Notes: generated by a model not told the origin, from the letters alone. Positions 1-6,165 are shown, numbered from the stretch's first letter. The stretch is 16,275 bases of DNA from an uncultured Oscillibacter sp. (GCF_900544955.1 NZ_UQXD01000049.1:1-16275), one strand, 5' to 3'. A program made the numbers and translations.

Positions 1-561
1 GATGGGCATGCCCGCCACCGCCGGGTCCAGGCTCGCGAGGTCCACCCGCTCAATCTCCCCCAGGGTGCCCCCTACGGGGACGAAAGACGCTCCTGCCCGG
101 TTGTAAAACCGGACGCCGCAGGCCGCCGCCGCGCCGCAGCCGCCGTCGTTGGTGGCGCTTCCCCCCAGGCACATCACCGCCTGCCGGGCGCCGCGGCGGG
201 CGGCGTGGCGCAGCAGCTCCCCCACGCCGAAGGTGGTGGTCCGCTCCGGATTTTTATCCCCCGTCACCTGGGGCAGGCCCGCCGCCGCGGCCATCTCCAC
301 GACCGCCGTCCCGTCGGGCAGGAGGGCGTAAAACCCGTCCAGCGTCCGGCCCTCCGGCCCTGTGACCGGCAGGGAGACCCGCTCCCCGCCCAGGGCGGCC
401 AAAAAGGCGTCGGCGCTGCCCTCGCCGCCGTCCGCCACCGGCAGGGAGACCACCTCCGCCTCCGGCAGCACCGCCCGGATGCCCGCCTCCATGGCGGCGC
501 AGACCTGGGCGGAGGACAAGGTCCCCTTGAAGGAGTCCGGCACCAGTACGAATTTTCTCAT
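1..561 (-). CDS. Glycerate kinase, 3' end beyond the window
   Basis: Glycerate 2-kinase/GlxK-GarK family, which uses ATP to phosphorylate D-glycerate into a phosphoglycerate for lower glycolysis; a cytoplasmic enzyme. The gene runs off the left edge, so only the first 187 residues are visible, about half of the usual 370-380. The protein opens with MRKFVLVPDSFKGTLSS, the family's N-terminal phosphate-binding stretch, followed by PVADGGEGSADAF and, further in, a glycine-rich CLGGSATNDGG loop. All three are hallmark motifs. The ATG at 561 is preceded by GGAGGG at a normal distance. It lies only 19 bp below the T-tract of the terminator that ends the ABC operon, so it is either read through that terminator or has a promoter overlapping it. 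Family assignment is secure; the exact phosphorylated position (2 or 3) is not readable here. Confidence 0.93.
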   Translation of the reverse strand, partial: MRKFVLVPDSFKGTLSSAQVCAAMEAGIRAVLPEAEVVSLPVADGGEGSADAFLAALGGERVSLPVTGPEGRTLDGFYALLPDGTAVVEMAAAAGLPQVTGDKNPERTTTFGVGELLRHAARRGARQAVMCLGGSATNDGGCGAAAACGVRFYNRAGASFVPVGGTLGEIERVDLASLDPAVAGMPI

Positions 562-580
562 AAAACGTCCCTCCATCGCC

Positions 581-619
581 AAAAAATACGCTCTGTGGCT
601 AGTCTACCACAGAGCGTAT
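581..619 (-). terminator. Intrinsic terminator after the ABC operon
   Basis: On the minus strand a perfect 13-bp stem (586-598 with 607-619, core ATACGCTCTGTGG) with an 8-nt loop is followed by a run of six T. It begins 5 bp after the stop codon of the ATPase gene and ends 19 bp before the glycerate kinase start codon. Confidence 0.88.
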
Positions 620-624
620 CCTCT

Positions 625-1200
625 TTACAACCACAGAATGTCCGCGTCCAGCCCGGCGGCATCGTCGGCGCCGTGGGTCACCAGTACCACCACCTTCCCC
701 TCCCCGTGGCGGCGGATGGCCGCCAGGCATCGGGCCCGGTTCTCCGGGTCCAGTCCGGTGAAGGGCTCGTCCAGGGCCAGGGCGTCGGCGGGGGCCAGCA
801 GGGCCCGGGCCAGCGCCAGGCGGCGCTTCATGCCGCCGGAGAACTCCCGGACGGGGCGCTCCCCCGCCTCCTCCAGCCCCAGCTCCGAGAGCAGGGCCGC
901 CGCGGCGGCGGTGTCCATCCCCGGCCCCAGGACGAAGGCCAGGTTTCCCAGGGCGCTCTGGTGCTCCAGCAGCCGGTCCTCCTGGAACAGGGCGGACCAG
1001 CGGCAGCCCTCCGGCAGGCGCACCGTGCCGCTGTCCGGCCGCTCCAGTCCCAGCAGGATGCGCAGCAGGGTGGTCTTCCCGGCACCGGAGGGGGCCATGA
1101 CACAGGTGGCGCGGCGGCTTGTGGCGGTGAAGGACACCCGGTCCAAAACCGTCCGGCCCCGGTAGACCTTGCACAGCGCCTCCGCCGCGATGGTCTTCAT
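625..1200 (-). CDS. ABC transporter ATP-binding protein (SsuB/TauB type)
   Basis: Nucleotide-binding subunit of an ABC importer of the nitrate/sulfonate/taurine (SsuB/TauB/ThiZ-like) class. It hydrolyses ATP on the cytoplasmic face to drive the permease encoded upstream. Visible motifs are Walker A APSGAGKTT (36-44), the Q-loop FQED (Q73), a signature FSGGM (120-124), Walker B LALDEP (141-146) and the H-loop histidine H176. At 191 residues it is short for the family (usually about 240-260) and ends soon after the H-loop, so it lacks the C-terminal extension; the catalytic core is complete. Its ATG overlaps the permease stop by 4 bp, which indicates translational coupling. The last gene of a four-gene operon that closes with a strong terminator. 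Substrate cannot be deduced from this subunit. Confidence 0.93.
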   Translation of the reverse strand: MKTIAAEALCKVYRGRTVLDRVSFTATSRRATCVMAPSGAGKTTLLRILLGLERPDSGTVRLPEGCRWSALFQEDRLLEHQSALGNLAFVLGPGMDTAAAAALLSELGLEEAGERPVREFSGGMKRRLALARALLAPADALALDEPFTGLDPENRARCLAAIRRHGEGKVVVLVTHGADDAAGLDADILWL

Positions 1201-1964
1201 AGCGCCCCCACCTTTCCCGCTAGGCGGTCCACCGCCCGCAAAAACAGCTTTTCAAACGCCAGGGACACCGCCACGATGACGGCGGTCCAGGCGAAGAGGT
1301 CCGGCGTCTGGAAGTACACCTTGGCGGTGTACAGCCGCTCGCCGATGGTGCCGCCGGGCAGGCCGATGACCTCCGCCGCCGCCCCGGCCTTCCAGCAAAG
1401 GCCCAGGGACAGCGACACGGCGGAGCGGAAGTAGGGCAGCACCGCCGGCAGCCAGATGCCCGCCAGCTTCCGCCGCCAGGGCACCCGGAACACCCGGGCC
1501 ATCTCCAGCAGCTCCCGGTCCGCCGCGCCGATGCCCGCCAGCACGTTCAGGTACACCGGCGGAAACACCATCAGCCCGGAGATGAAGAGGGAGAGGGCAC
1601 GGCTGTCCAGCCACACCAGGGCCAGGATGATGAAGGACACCACCGGCACTGCTTTCACCGCCGCCACCAGCGGATACAGCAGCTCCGCCACGGGCCGCAG
1701 ACGGGCCGCCAGGGCCGCCAGCGCCGCCGCCAGGGCGCAGGAGAGGAGAAAGCCCCCCAGAATGTGGAGGGCGGAGTTGCCCACGGAGCGCCAGAAGGGG
1801 ACAGTGAGGGCCAATTGCCCCAGCCGGGCCAGGGCCGCCAGGGGGGAGGCCAGCAGCAGCTCCCCGTGGGGGAAGAGGAGGCGGAAGGCTAGGCTGGCCC
1901 CCTGCCACACCAGCAGCCAAACCGCCACGGCCCAGGGGCGGAGGGCGGTCTGTTTCGATTTCAC
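1197..1964 (-). CDS. ABC transporter permease (SsuC/TauC type)
   Basis: Inner-membrane permease, 255 residues, binding-protein-dependent transport family (PF00528), nitrate/sulfonate/taurine branch. It starts with a short basic N-terminus and has about six hydrophobic segments. The cytoplasmic EAA-type loop, ending in WRRKLAGIWLPAVLPY at about residues 154-169, docks onto the ATPase. The start is GTG at 1964, chosen because GAAAGGAGG sits 7 nt upstream; the nearby out-of-frame ATG hits a stop after two codons. It lies 33 bp after the binding-protein gene and overlaps the ATPase gene by 4 bp, so the three components are made together. Substrate unknown. Confidence 0.92.
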   Translation of the reverse strand: MKSKQTALRPWAVAVWLLVWQGASLAFRLLFPHGELLLASPLAALARLGQLALTVPFWRSVGNSALHILGGFLLSCALAAALAALAARLRPVAELLYPLVAAVKAVPVVSFIILALVWLDSRALSLFISGLMVFPPVYLNVLAGIGAADRELLEMARVFRVPWRRKLAGIWLPAVLPYFRSAVSLSLGLCWKAGAAAEVIGLPGGTIGERLYTAKVYFQTPDLFAWTAVIVAVSLAFEKLFLRAVDRLAGKVGAL

Positions 1965-1997
1965 GGCATTCCCTCCTTTCCCGGGGCGGGACTGGCC

Positions 1998-3038
1998 TCA
2001 GAGGCCGAAGTTGTAGTAGAAGTCGTCTCCCGGCAGAGCGCCGCCCTCGCCGTCGGCGCCCACGGAGGCCGGGTCCGCGTCAAAGAGGACCTGGAGGTAG
2101 CCGGAGAGCTTCTCCTGCATCTCCGCCCCGGTGATGCACACGATGTTGCAGTAGGGCAGGGCCTTCTCCGCCACCGCCGCGTCCACAATGCCCAGTTCCC
2201 CGATCTTCACCGCCGCCGCGGCGGCGTCACCGTTCACCTGCTCCACGGAGGCGGCGTAGTCCGCCAGGAAGGTGGCCACGGCGGCGGGATGGGCCTCCAC
2301 AAAGTCCCGCCGGGCCGCCACCACGCCGGTGAGGAGGGCGGAGCCGTTGTCCAGGGTGTCCCACTCCGCCGTCAGGTCCAGGGCCACCCGGAGGGTGTCG
2401 ATCTTGCTCTGGGCCACGGTGACAAAGGGCTGGGGCAGCAGGGCGATGGTGGCGGCGCCGGAGGCCAGGGCCGCCACGCACTCGCTGTGCTCACTCTTCC
2501 AGTCAATGGTCAGGTCCCCGTCGGGGTCCAGGCCGTTTTCCGTGAGCAGGTAGCGCAGGGCGTACTCCGGCGTGGCGCCCTTGCCGGCGGCCGCCAGGGT
2601 GGTGCCCGCCAGGTCCTGCCAGGACTTCACGGCGTTGCCGTTTTCCACCAGGTAGAGCACGCCCAGGGTGTTGATGCCCAGGGTGACGATCTCCCCGCCC
2701 GTCCGGTTGTACAGCACGGCGGCCAGGTTGGCGGGGATGCAGGCGGCGTCCAGCTCCCCCTTCATCAGCGCGGGGGTCAGCTCGTCGGGGCTGGCGGCCA
2801 GGGTCATGTCGTACAGGGGGGCCTCCCGGCCCTCCGCGTCGGTGTAGGTGCCTCCCAGGTACACCAGGCCCATGGCGGTGGGGCCCTTCAGCGCCCCCAG
2901 GCGCAGCGTGACGGGGGTCTCGGCGGGGACGGAGGGGGTCTCCGGCTCCGCCGGGGTGCGGGAGCCGCCGCAGGCGGCAAGGGACAGGGCCAGCAGGGTT
3001 GCCAGGCAGGCGAAGAGGCCTCGTTTCAGCAGATGCAT
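1998..3038 (-). CDS. ABC transporter substrate-binding lipoprotein (NMT1/SsuA-like)
   Basis: Extracytoplasmic solute-binding lipoprotein of the NMT1/THI5-SsuA-TauA fold, 346 residues. The chosen ATG at 3038 gives a textbook lipoprotein signal: MHLLKRGLFA, a hydrophobic core and lipobox LAAC at about residues 20-23, then a Pro/Thr/Glu-rich linker. AAGGAAGG lies about 8 nt upstream; a longer in-frame start would destroy the signal peptide and overlap the upstream gene. The middle holds GTTLAAAGKGATPEYALRYLL-type sequence, the ligand-pocket region of this family. Such proteins bind small sulfonates, nitrate, taurine or thiamine precursors, but nothing seen here identifies the ligand. It lies 19 bp after the TM1266-like gene and directly before its permease, in an operon under the leader RNA described separately. 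Confidence 0.9.
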   Translation of the reverse strand: MHLLKRGLFACLATLLALSLAACGGSRTPAEPETPSVPAETPVTLRLGALKGPTAMGLVYLGGTYTDAEGREAPLYDMTLAASPDELTPALMKGELDAACIPANLAAVLYNRTGGEIVTLGINTLGVLYLVENGNAVKSWQDLAGTTLAAAGKGATPEYALRYLLTENGLDPDGDLTIDWKSEHSECVAALASGAATIALLPQPFVTVAQSKIDTLRVALDLTAEWDTLDNGSALLTGVVAARRDFVEAHPAAVATFLADYAASVEQVNGDAAAAAVKIGELGIVDAAVAEKALPYCNIVCITGAEMQEKLSGYLQVLFDADPASVGADGEGGALPGDDFYYNFGL

Positions 3039-3057
3039 CGTGGGTTCCTTCCTTTCT

Positions 3058-3315
3058 TCACTGGAGGGCGTCCTCCGGCGCGTACACGGTCTTGGCCGTG
3101 ACGCCCGCAAGGCGCCCGATCTTTCCGGATAGGGCGGAGATCACATCCCCCGGGGCGTCGATGGCCACGCTGATGATGTGGATGCCCCGCTCCCGGTAGG
3201 GTACGCCCATCCGGCCGATGATATAACCGCCGTACTGGTGCAGCAGGGCGTTCAGGGCGGAGGCGGACTCCGCCTCCCGGACGAGGATGGCCAGCACGGC
3301 CACGCGGGTCTCCAT
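3058..3315 (-). CDS. TM1266-family iron-only hydrogenase system putative regulator
   Basis: Small (85 aa) ACT/NikR-C-like domain protein of the TM1266 family. The whole length fits the family: METRVAVLAILVREAES, then an LNALLHQYGGYIIGRMGVPY stretch, RGIHIISVAIDAPGDVISALSGK and a closing LAGVTAKTVY. Family members are often found near [FeFe]-hydrogenase maturation genes and are annotated as putative regulators; the biochemical function is not established. There is no DNA-binding domain, so any regulation would be by ligand or protein binding. The start is supported by AAGGGGG 8 nt upstream. It is first in an operon with the binding protein, permease and ATPase, separated from its promoter by a long leader with an intrinsic terminator. 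No hydrogenase gene is in the window. Confidence 0.92.
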   Translation of the reverse strand: METRVAVLAILVREAESASALNALLHQYGGYIIGRMGVPYRERGIHIISVAIDAPGDVISALSGKIGRLAGVTAKTVYAPEDALQ

Positions 3316-3337
3316 ACCAGTTTCCCCCTTTCTCAGG

Positions 3338-3377
3338 AAAAAAGTACATCCCCTCCGCCGGGCCGGCGAAGGGGATG
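3338..3377 (-). terminator. Intrinsic terminator in the leader of the TM1266-ABC operon
   Basis: Minus strand: a 14-bp stem (3364-3377 with 3347-3360, one U-G pair) with a 3-nt loop, then TAC and six T. It lies between promoter and first gene, ending about 22 bp before the start codon, so it must be conditional. An upstream GGGGAT (3417-3422) is complementary to ATCCCC in its 5' arm (3371-3376) and could act as antiterminator. Confidence 0.9.
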
Positions 3378-3508
3378 GATGGGCAGCATCCAGCGGCGCG
3401 GTCTCCCGCGCGGCGTATCCCCGTCTTTCGGCTTGGAGCGTCCTTGCCGGCAGAACAGCGGAGGAGGGGTGATTCAGGTTCGCCGGTCAGAAACTGCTTC
3501 CCGGGAAC
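3378..3508 (-). ncRNA. Candidate riboswitch/attenuator leader RNA of unknown class
   Basis: About 130 nt of transcribed, non-coding leader between the promoter and the conditional terminator. On the minus strand it can fold into a 9-bp bulged stem (3478-3486 with 3447-3456) closing a 21-nt pyrimidine-rich loop. A perfect 6-bp stem with a GAGA tetraloop follows (3396-3411), then a small hairpin GGATG-CTGCC-CATCC (3377-3391) that touches the terminator. Between them is an unpaired, riboswitch-like run containing CCAAGCCGAAAGAC (about 3426-3439). I could not match it to a known class: it lacks the TPP, FMN and SAM-I core motifs and is too short upstream of the B12-box-like piece for cobalamin. 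Architecture is strong; aptamer identity is open. Confidence 0.6.
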
Positions 3509-3514
3509 TGGAAA

Positions 3515-3543
3515 AGTATACTATGGTTTGCCGCCGCCGTCAA
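3515..3543 (-). promoter_or_regulatory. Promoter of the TM1266-ABC operon
   Basis: Minus strand: -35 TTGACG (3538-3543), a 17-bp spacer and -10 TATACT (3515-3520). The transcription start should be near 3508, giving a leader of about 190 nt before the ATG at 3315. It lies at the edge of the AT-rich insert. Confidence 0.85.
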
Positions 3544-3631
3544 GAGAGCCGGTGGGGACACCTTTTTTTGATCATTGTGCCGATAAAAGTTTCGTCGATT
3601 TCACCAAATATATTGTTTTGAGCAAGTTGAT

Positions 3632-3688
3632 ATGGCAAAATACATTGTCAGATTTTACATCCGCAAAAGGCGGAGAAGACGCACATAA
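3632..3688 (+). CDS. Possible 18-residue basic peptide, unrecognised
   Basis: An ATG-to-TAA ORF in the AT-rich left end of the insert would encode MAKYIVRFYIRKRRRRRT, a short hydrophobic-then-poly-arginine peptide. The composition is unusual for chance, but the upstream sequence has no good ribosome binding site. It could be a fragment of a larger mobile-element gene. Nothing supports a function. Confidence 0.2.
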   Translation: MAKYIVRFYIRKRRRRRT

Positions 3689-3742
3689 GGATGATTGTAG
3701 CGGGAGGCGAATAAGGTGAAGAGAAAATCCATTCAAGAGCAT

Positions 3743-3781
3743 AAAAAGAGACAGGAGCCATATTGGTTCCTGTCTCTTTTT
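3743..3781. terminator. Bidirectional terminator after the DUF262-HNH gene
   Basis: An 18-bp stem (3743-3760 with 3764-3781; one G-U pair) with a 3-nt loop, A-rich on one side and T-rich on the other, so it can act on both strands. On the minus strand it starts 4 bp after the DUF262-HNH stop codon and ends that operon. Confidence 0.9.
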
Positions 3782-3784
3782 ATC

Positions 3785-4852
3785 TTAGGTTCGATTTCCT
3801 TTATGACTGTTGCACGGCACACAGAGAAGTTGTGCATTTGAGAGGACTGTTCTACCGCCAAGGCTCCAAGGCGTAACATGGTCAACGGTTAGTTCATCAG
3901 CGGTAAACCACTGATGGCAAATAGCGCATTGATATTTCCCATCTGCTTCTTCGCTCTGTCTTAAAAGTTCAAGTTTGTCATCGCTTGAAAACAGCCTCTT
4001 GGGGTCTACACTGATACCACGGACAACCGCCAGGATAATATCCTCAATCTCTCCGGCCTTATCTTTGATAATCTTAGCATCATCACTCTTTAAGAACCGT
4101 GCCACATGAGAATTTATCTCGCGCTTATGCTCTTTCCAGATGGTAATATCCCGAATGTACTTGACTGCCAAACCAAACCTGATAGCCAGATTATCATACT
4201 TATCAAAGACTTCGGAAATGAAGCGAATGTACCTGCTGATTTCCCGCTGGTCTGTATCAAAGCTGGTATCTTGCTGTCCCTTTACATACTCGTCAATGCT
4301 TTCAAAATGTTTGAGTGTCTTAAGTAATCCAAGCACCTTGTATTGATTATTTCCTCGGGAGTTCGCACCAAGCACCTTTTTAGCGTCCCTATCGTTTTCA
4401 ACATAGGAACTTAGTCCACGCAGGTACTCCCCATTGTACAGGCCATTCAGCACCTCATACTTTGACAGCGGAACGCCCAGGGTATTGATGCGCTTGAATA
4501 TCTCACGCTTTAGTTCTTCGTTACCACTACACACAATCAATGATAACTCACAACGGTTAATGACCTCTTGCACAGCTGGATCGGTCTGTCTCCAAATCTT
4601 ACCCTCATACTCAATGTCGTTTTCCTTAAATCTGGTGATTGCGTGAATTCTCTGCTTGCCATCCAGAACTTCTAAAATCCCATCTTCATTCTCCCAAAAG
4701 TAGAAAGCGGGAAGTGGAATGCCATGTACAATACTGTCTATGACCAACTGCTGTTTTTCAGTATTATATACGATTTCACGCTGGAGGCTTATATCACTGA
4801 TGATTTTGCCATCTCTGACCTGCTCATACAGTTCTTCAATTGTCATCAGCAT
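3785..4852 (-). CDS. DUF262 domain protein with C-terminal HNH endonuclease
   Basis: 355 residues with two recognisable parts. The N-terminal DUF262 (ParB/GmrS-like NTPase) region has SLQREIVYN (22-30) and DGKQR (64-68), a variant of the usual DGQQR nucleotide-binding motif. A helical middle follows. The C-terminus is an HNH nuclease with zinc cysteines C309, C312, C344 and C347 and the core VDHVTPW (D324, H325), N339 and H350. DUF262 joined to an HNH nuclease recalls GmrSD type IV restriction and SspE, where DUF262 uses NTP to gate DNA cleavage. The ATG at 4852 has AAGGAGG upstream. It overlaps the methyltransferase gene by 17 bp, so the two proteins are almost certainly co-translated and probably work together as a defence pair. 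Partner function is inference. Confidence 0.88.
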   Translation of the reverse strand: MLMTIEELYEQVRDGKIISDISLQREIVYNTEKQQLVIDSIVHGIPLPAFYFWENEDGILEVLDGKQRIHAITRFKENDIEYEGKIWRQTDPAVQEVINRCELSLIVCSGNEELKREIFKRINTLGVPLSKYEVLNGLYNGEYLRGLSSYVENDRDAKKVLGANSRGNNQYKVLGLLKTLKHFESIDEYVKGQQDTSFDTDQREISRYIRFISEVFDKYDNLAIRFGLAVKYIRDITIWKEHKREINSHVARFLKSDDAKIIKDKAGEIEDIILAVVRGISVDPKRLFSSDDKLELLRQSEEADGKYQCAICHQWFTADELTVDHVTPWSLGGRTVLSNAQLLCVPCNSHKGNRT

Positions 4853-5837
4853 CGTGATAAACCTCCTTGTTACGGATTACCATTCGCCTAAATGGGCACT
4901 TCCATGGCTTTCCGTCTTTCTCATACCATAAGTCTGATTTGTCCCCATTGAAACGGAACTTCTTTTCAATCCGAATGCTCAAATCTATAATCTGGAATTG
5001 ATTCGGATTGTATTTCTGCAAAAATGTAATTGGCACACCAATGTACCCATCATAATCATAGGGAATGGACAATGTTTTGTTCACATCAATTCCATCGAAA
5101 TTATAGTATGTTGGAAATTTCTTCGGGTCATATTTTTCAGTGAGTATCATCTTATCGTGTCTGTATGACACATCAAGGTTCGTATACCAACAGCAATAAC
5201 GGACGAGTGCGTCATTTTTAGGCAATACCTCACCAGTAGGTAGCATAAAGCCTGTCATGTGATGATGATATCCAAGCCACATTTCGTTGCTCTTAATATG
5301 TTCAAAAGTATCTGTATAAGTGACCGCATATGCGGGACCGATTACCAGAAACTTCGCCTTTGAGGTGAACATTACATCAATAAATTCTCTGAATTGACTA
5401 AACGGTGGGTTTGTTATGACTATATCATATTTACTGTAATCTACATCTTGAAAGCGTACGCCTTTACCAGTTGCCGGGTCATATCCACTGACGGATATGG
5501 ACTTGATCCCATAGGCTTCTGCATGGGATACAAGGAACTTTACAAAGTTGCATTTAACTGTGTTTAGGTCGCGCTCCAACTTTTCCTTGGAGTGTTCAAC
5601 ATCAATCAGTTTGACGCTACCGCCTTCACTAAAAAGGTCTTGGGGCGATATATAGCCTCCTTCCTTGTAAACCAAGGCTTCCTCGAAACTTTCATCCCAG
5701 TCACAGGGGCATATAATACGCTTGCCTCTCAGTTGCTCACGGTACAGAGGAATTTCGTCGGCGATGTCCTGCCACAGTGTATAAAACTCGTCATTTTTTG
5801 TTTCTCTTGATTTCTTTAACCGCTCAGAAGTTGCCAT
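4836..5837 (-). CDS. EcoRI-family adenine-specific DNA methyltransferase
   Basis: N6-adenine DNA methyltransferase of the EcoRI_methylase family (PF13651), 333 residues, close to the 326 of M.EcoRI. Visible signatures are the N-terminal NDEFYT (15-20), CPCDWDESF (43-51, equivalent to the SAM-side motif of the family) and the catalytic DIVITNPPF (138-146; NPPF at 143-146). The chosen start ATG at 5837 gives MATSERLKKS and has GGAGG 7 nt upstream; the longer frame to 5870 begins just after the predicted transcription start and lacks a site. A strong promoter lies at 5875-5903. No EcoRI-like restriction endonuclease follows; instead the next gene, overlapping by 17 bp, is a DUF262-HNH protein. 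Target sequence cannot be read from the protein, although relatives methylate GAATTC. Confidence 0.9.
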   Translation of the reverse strand: MATSERLKKSRETKNDEFYTLWQDIADEIPLYREQLRGKRIICPCDWDESFEEALVYKEGGYISPQDLFSEGGSVKLIDVEHSKEKLERDLNTVKCNFVKFLVSHAEAYGIKSISVSGYDPATGKGVRFQDVDYSKYDIVITNPPFSQFREFIDVMFTSKAKFLVIGPAYAVTYTDTFEHIKSNEMWLGYHHHMTGFMLPTGEVLPKNDALVRYCCWYTNLDVSYRHDKMILTEKYDPKKFPTYYNFDGIDVNKTLSIPYDYDGYIGVPITFLQKYNPNQFQIIDLSIRIEKKFRFNGDKSDLWYEKDGKPWKCPFRRMVIRNKEVYHDADDN

Positions 5838-5874
5838 ACTAAATCCTCCGTTAAGTGTCCCAAATTCCATAATT

Positions 5875-5903
5875 AGTATAGCACGAGCGCCCTAAAGTTT
5901 CAA
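5875..5903 (-). promoter_or_regulatory. Promoter of the methyltransferase operon
   Basis: Minus strand: -35 TTGAAA (5898-5903), a 17-bp spacer and -10 TATACT (5875-5880). Predicted start near 5868 gives a short leader of about 30 nt. It lies immediately after a terminator, so the insert is transcriptionally self-contained. Confidence 0.85.
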
Positions 5904-5937
5904 CATAAAACAGGCTCCCCACGAATGAGGAGCCTGT
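5904..5937 (-). terminator. Intrinsic terminator at the right end of the insert
   Basis: A 9-bp stem (core CAGGCTCC at 5911-5918 with GGAGCCTG at 5929-5936) is followed on the minus strand by TTTTATG. It would end transcripts of the broken DUF3795 gene just before the methyltransferase promoter. Confidence 0.75.
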
Positions 5938-5949
5938 CCAAACTGTTAT

Positions 5950-6081
5950 TCCATTGCCGGAATCGCCGCCGCGGCAGCCGGCGCAGGGCTTTTTGGGCCG
6001 GCAGTGCCGGTAGCAGACCAGGCAGTTCATGCCGCAGGGGGCGAACATCGCCGGGTCAATGGCCTCGTTCGGCATTTTCAT
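5950..6081 (-). pseudogene. DUF3795 domain protein, truncated by the insert
   Basis: The first 43 or so residues match the start of the DUF3795 family: MKMPNEAIDPAMFAPCGMNC, then CYRHCR, KKPCAGCRGGDSGN, with the paired cysteines of a metal- or redox-binding N-terminus. Family members are usually about 100-140 residues with further CxxC motifs. Here the sequence changes to unrelated, AT-rich insert-derived codons (GITVWTGSSF...) and the frame ends at 5851 inside the methyltransferase leader. I see no DUF3795 remainder at the left edge of the insert. The gene kept a good ribosome binding site (GGAGGAG) and promoter, so a short peptide may still be made. DUF3795 function is unknown. Confidence 0.75.
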
Positions 6082-6136
6082 AGAGGGCTCCTCCCGCCGG
6101 CGTCAGGCCGGCCTATCAGATGGGTTCCTGGTCCCC

Positions 6137-6165
6137 ATTTTACCAGCATCCGCCCTCTGTGGCAA
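6137..6165 (-). promoter_or_regulatory. Promoter of the truncated DUF3795 gene
   Basis: Minus strand: -35 TTGCCA (6160-6165), a 17-bp spacer and -10 TAAAAT (6137-6142), about 55 bp before the ATG at 6081. It is divergent to the promoter at 6202-6230. Confidence 0.7.

Larger units (their letters stand above)
3563..5955. mobile_element. AT-rich inserted island with methyltransferase and DUF262-HNH genes
   Basis: Base composition drops sharply from GC-rich flanks to AT-rich sequence at about 3563 and returns at about 5955. At the right edge the DUF3795 gene loses its family sequence after codon 43 or so, which marks a junction. The insert holds a two-gene minus-strand operon with its own promoter and with terminators at 3743-3781 and 5904-5937. 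I see no integrase, transposase or convincing flanking direct repeat in the window, so the mode of entry is unknown; boundaries are accurate only to about 20 bp. The left 200 bp (3563-3742) has no recognisable gene beyond a tiny basic ORF. Confidence 0.6.

Noticed and set aside
3417..3445. B12-box-like sequence suggesting a cobalamin riboswitch
   Set aside because: CTCCAAGCCGAAAGAC resembles the end of some cobalamin aptamers, but only about 70 nt of transcript precede it and the GGGTGxxAAxxCCC and CCACTG elements are absent. Listed instead as an unknown leader class.
3457..3486. ACCTGAATC as part of a TPP riboswitch
   Set aside because: The CTGAGA segment and the ACCTGATCTGGxTAAT core are not present, and the surrounding stem does not fit the TPP fold.
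3716..3841. Plus-strand GTG frame reading MKRKSIQEHKK and onward
   Set aside because: It runs straight through the bidirectional terminator and into the antisense of the DUF262-HNH gene; most of it is a shadow.
4836..5837. Complete EcoRI-type type II restriction-modification system
   Set aside because: Only the methyltransferase is EcoRI-like. The adjacent nuclease is DUF262-HNH and no EcoRI-like endonuclease frame is seen.
3529..5975. Flanking direct repeats of the insert (GCCGCCGC near both ends; AAAGTTTC near both ends)
   Set aside because: These are short and common words in this sequence and do not sit at equivalent places relative to the junctions, so they are not credible target-site duplications.
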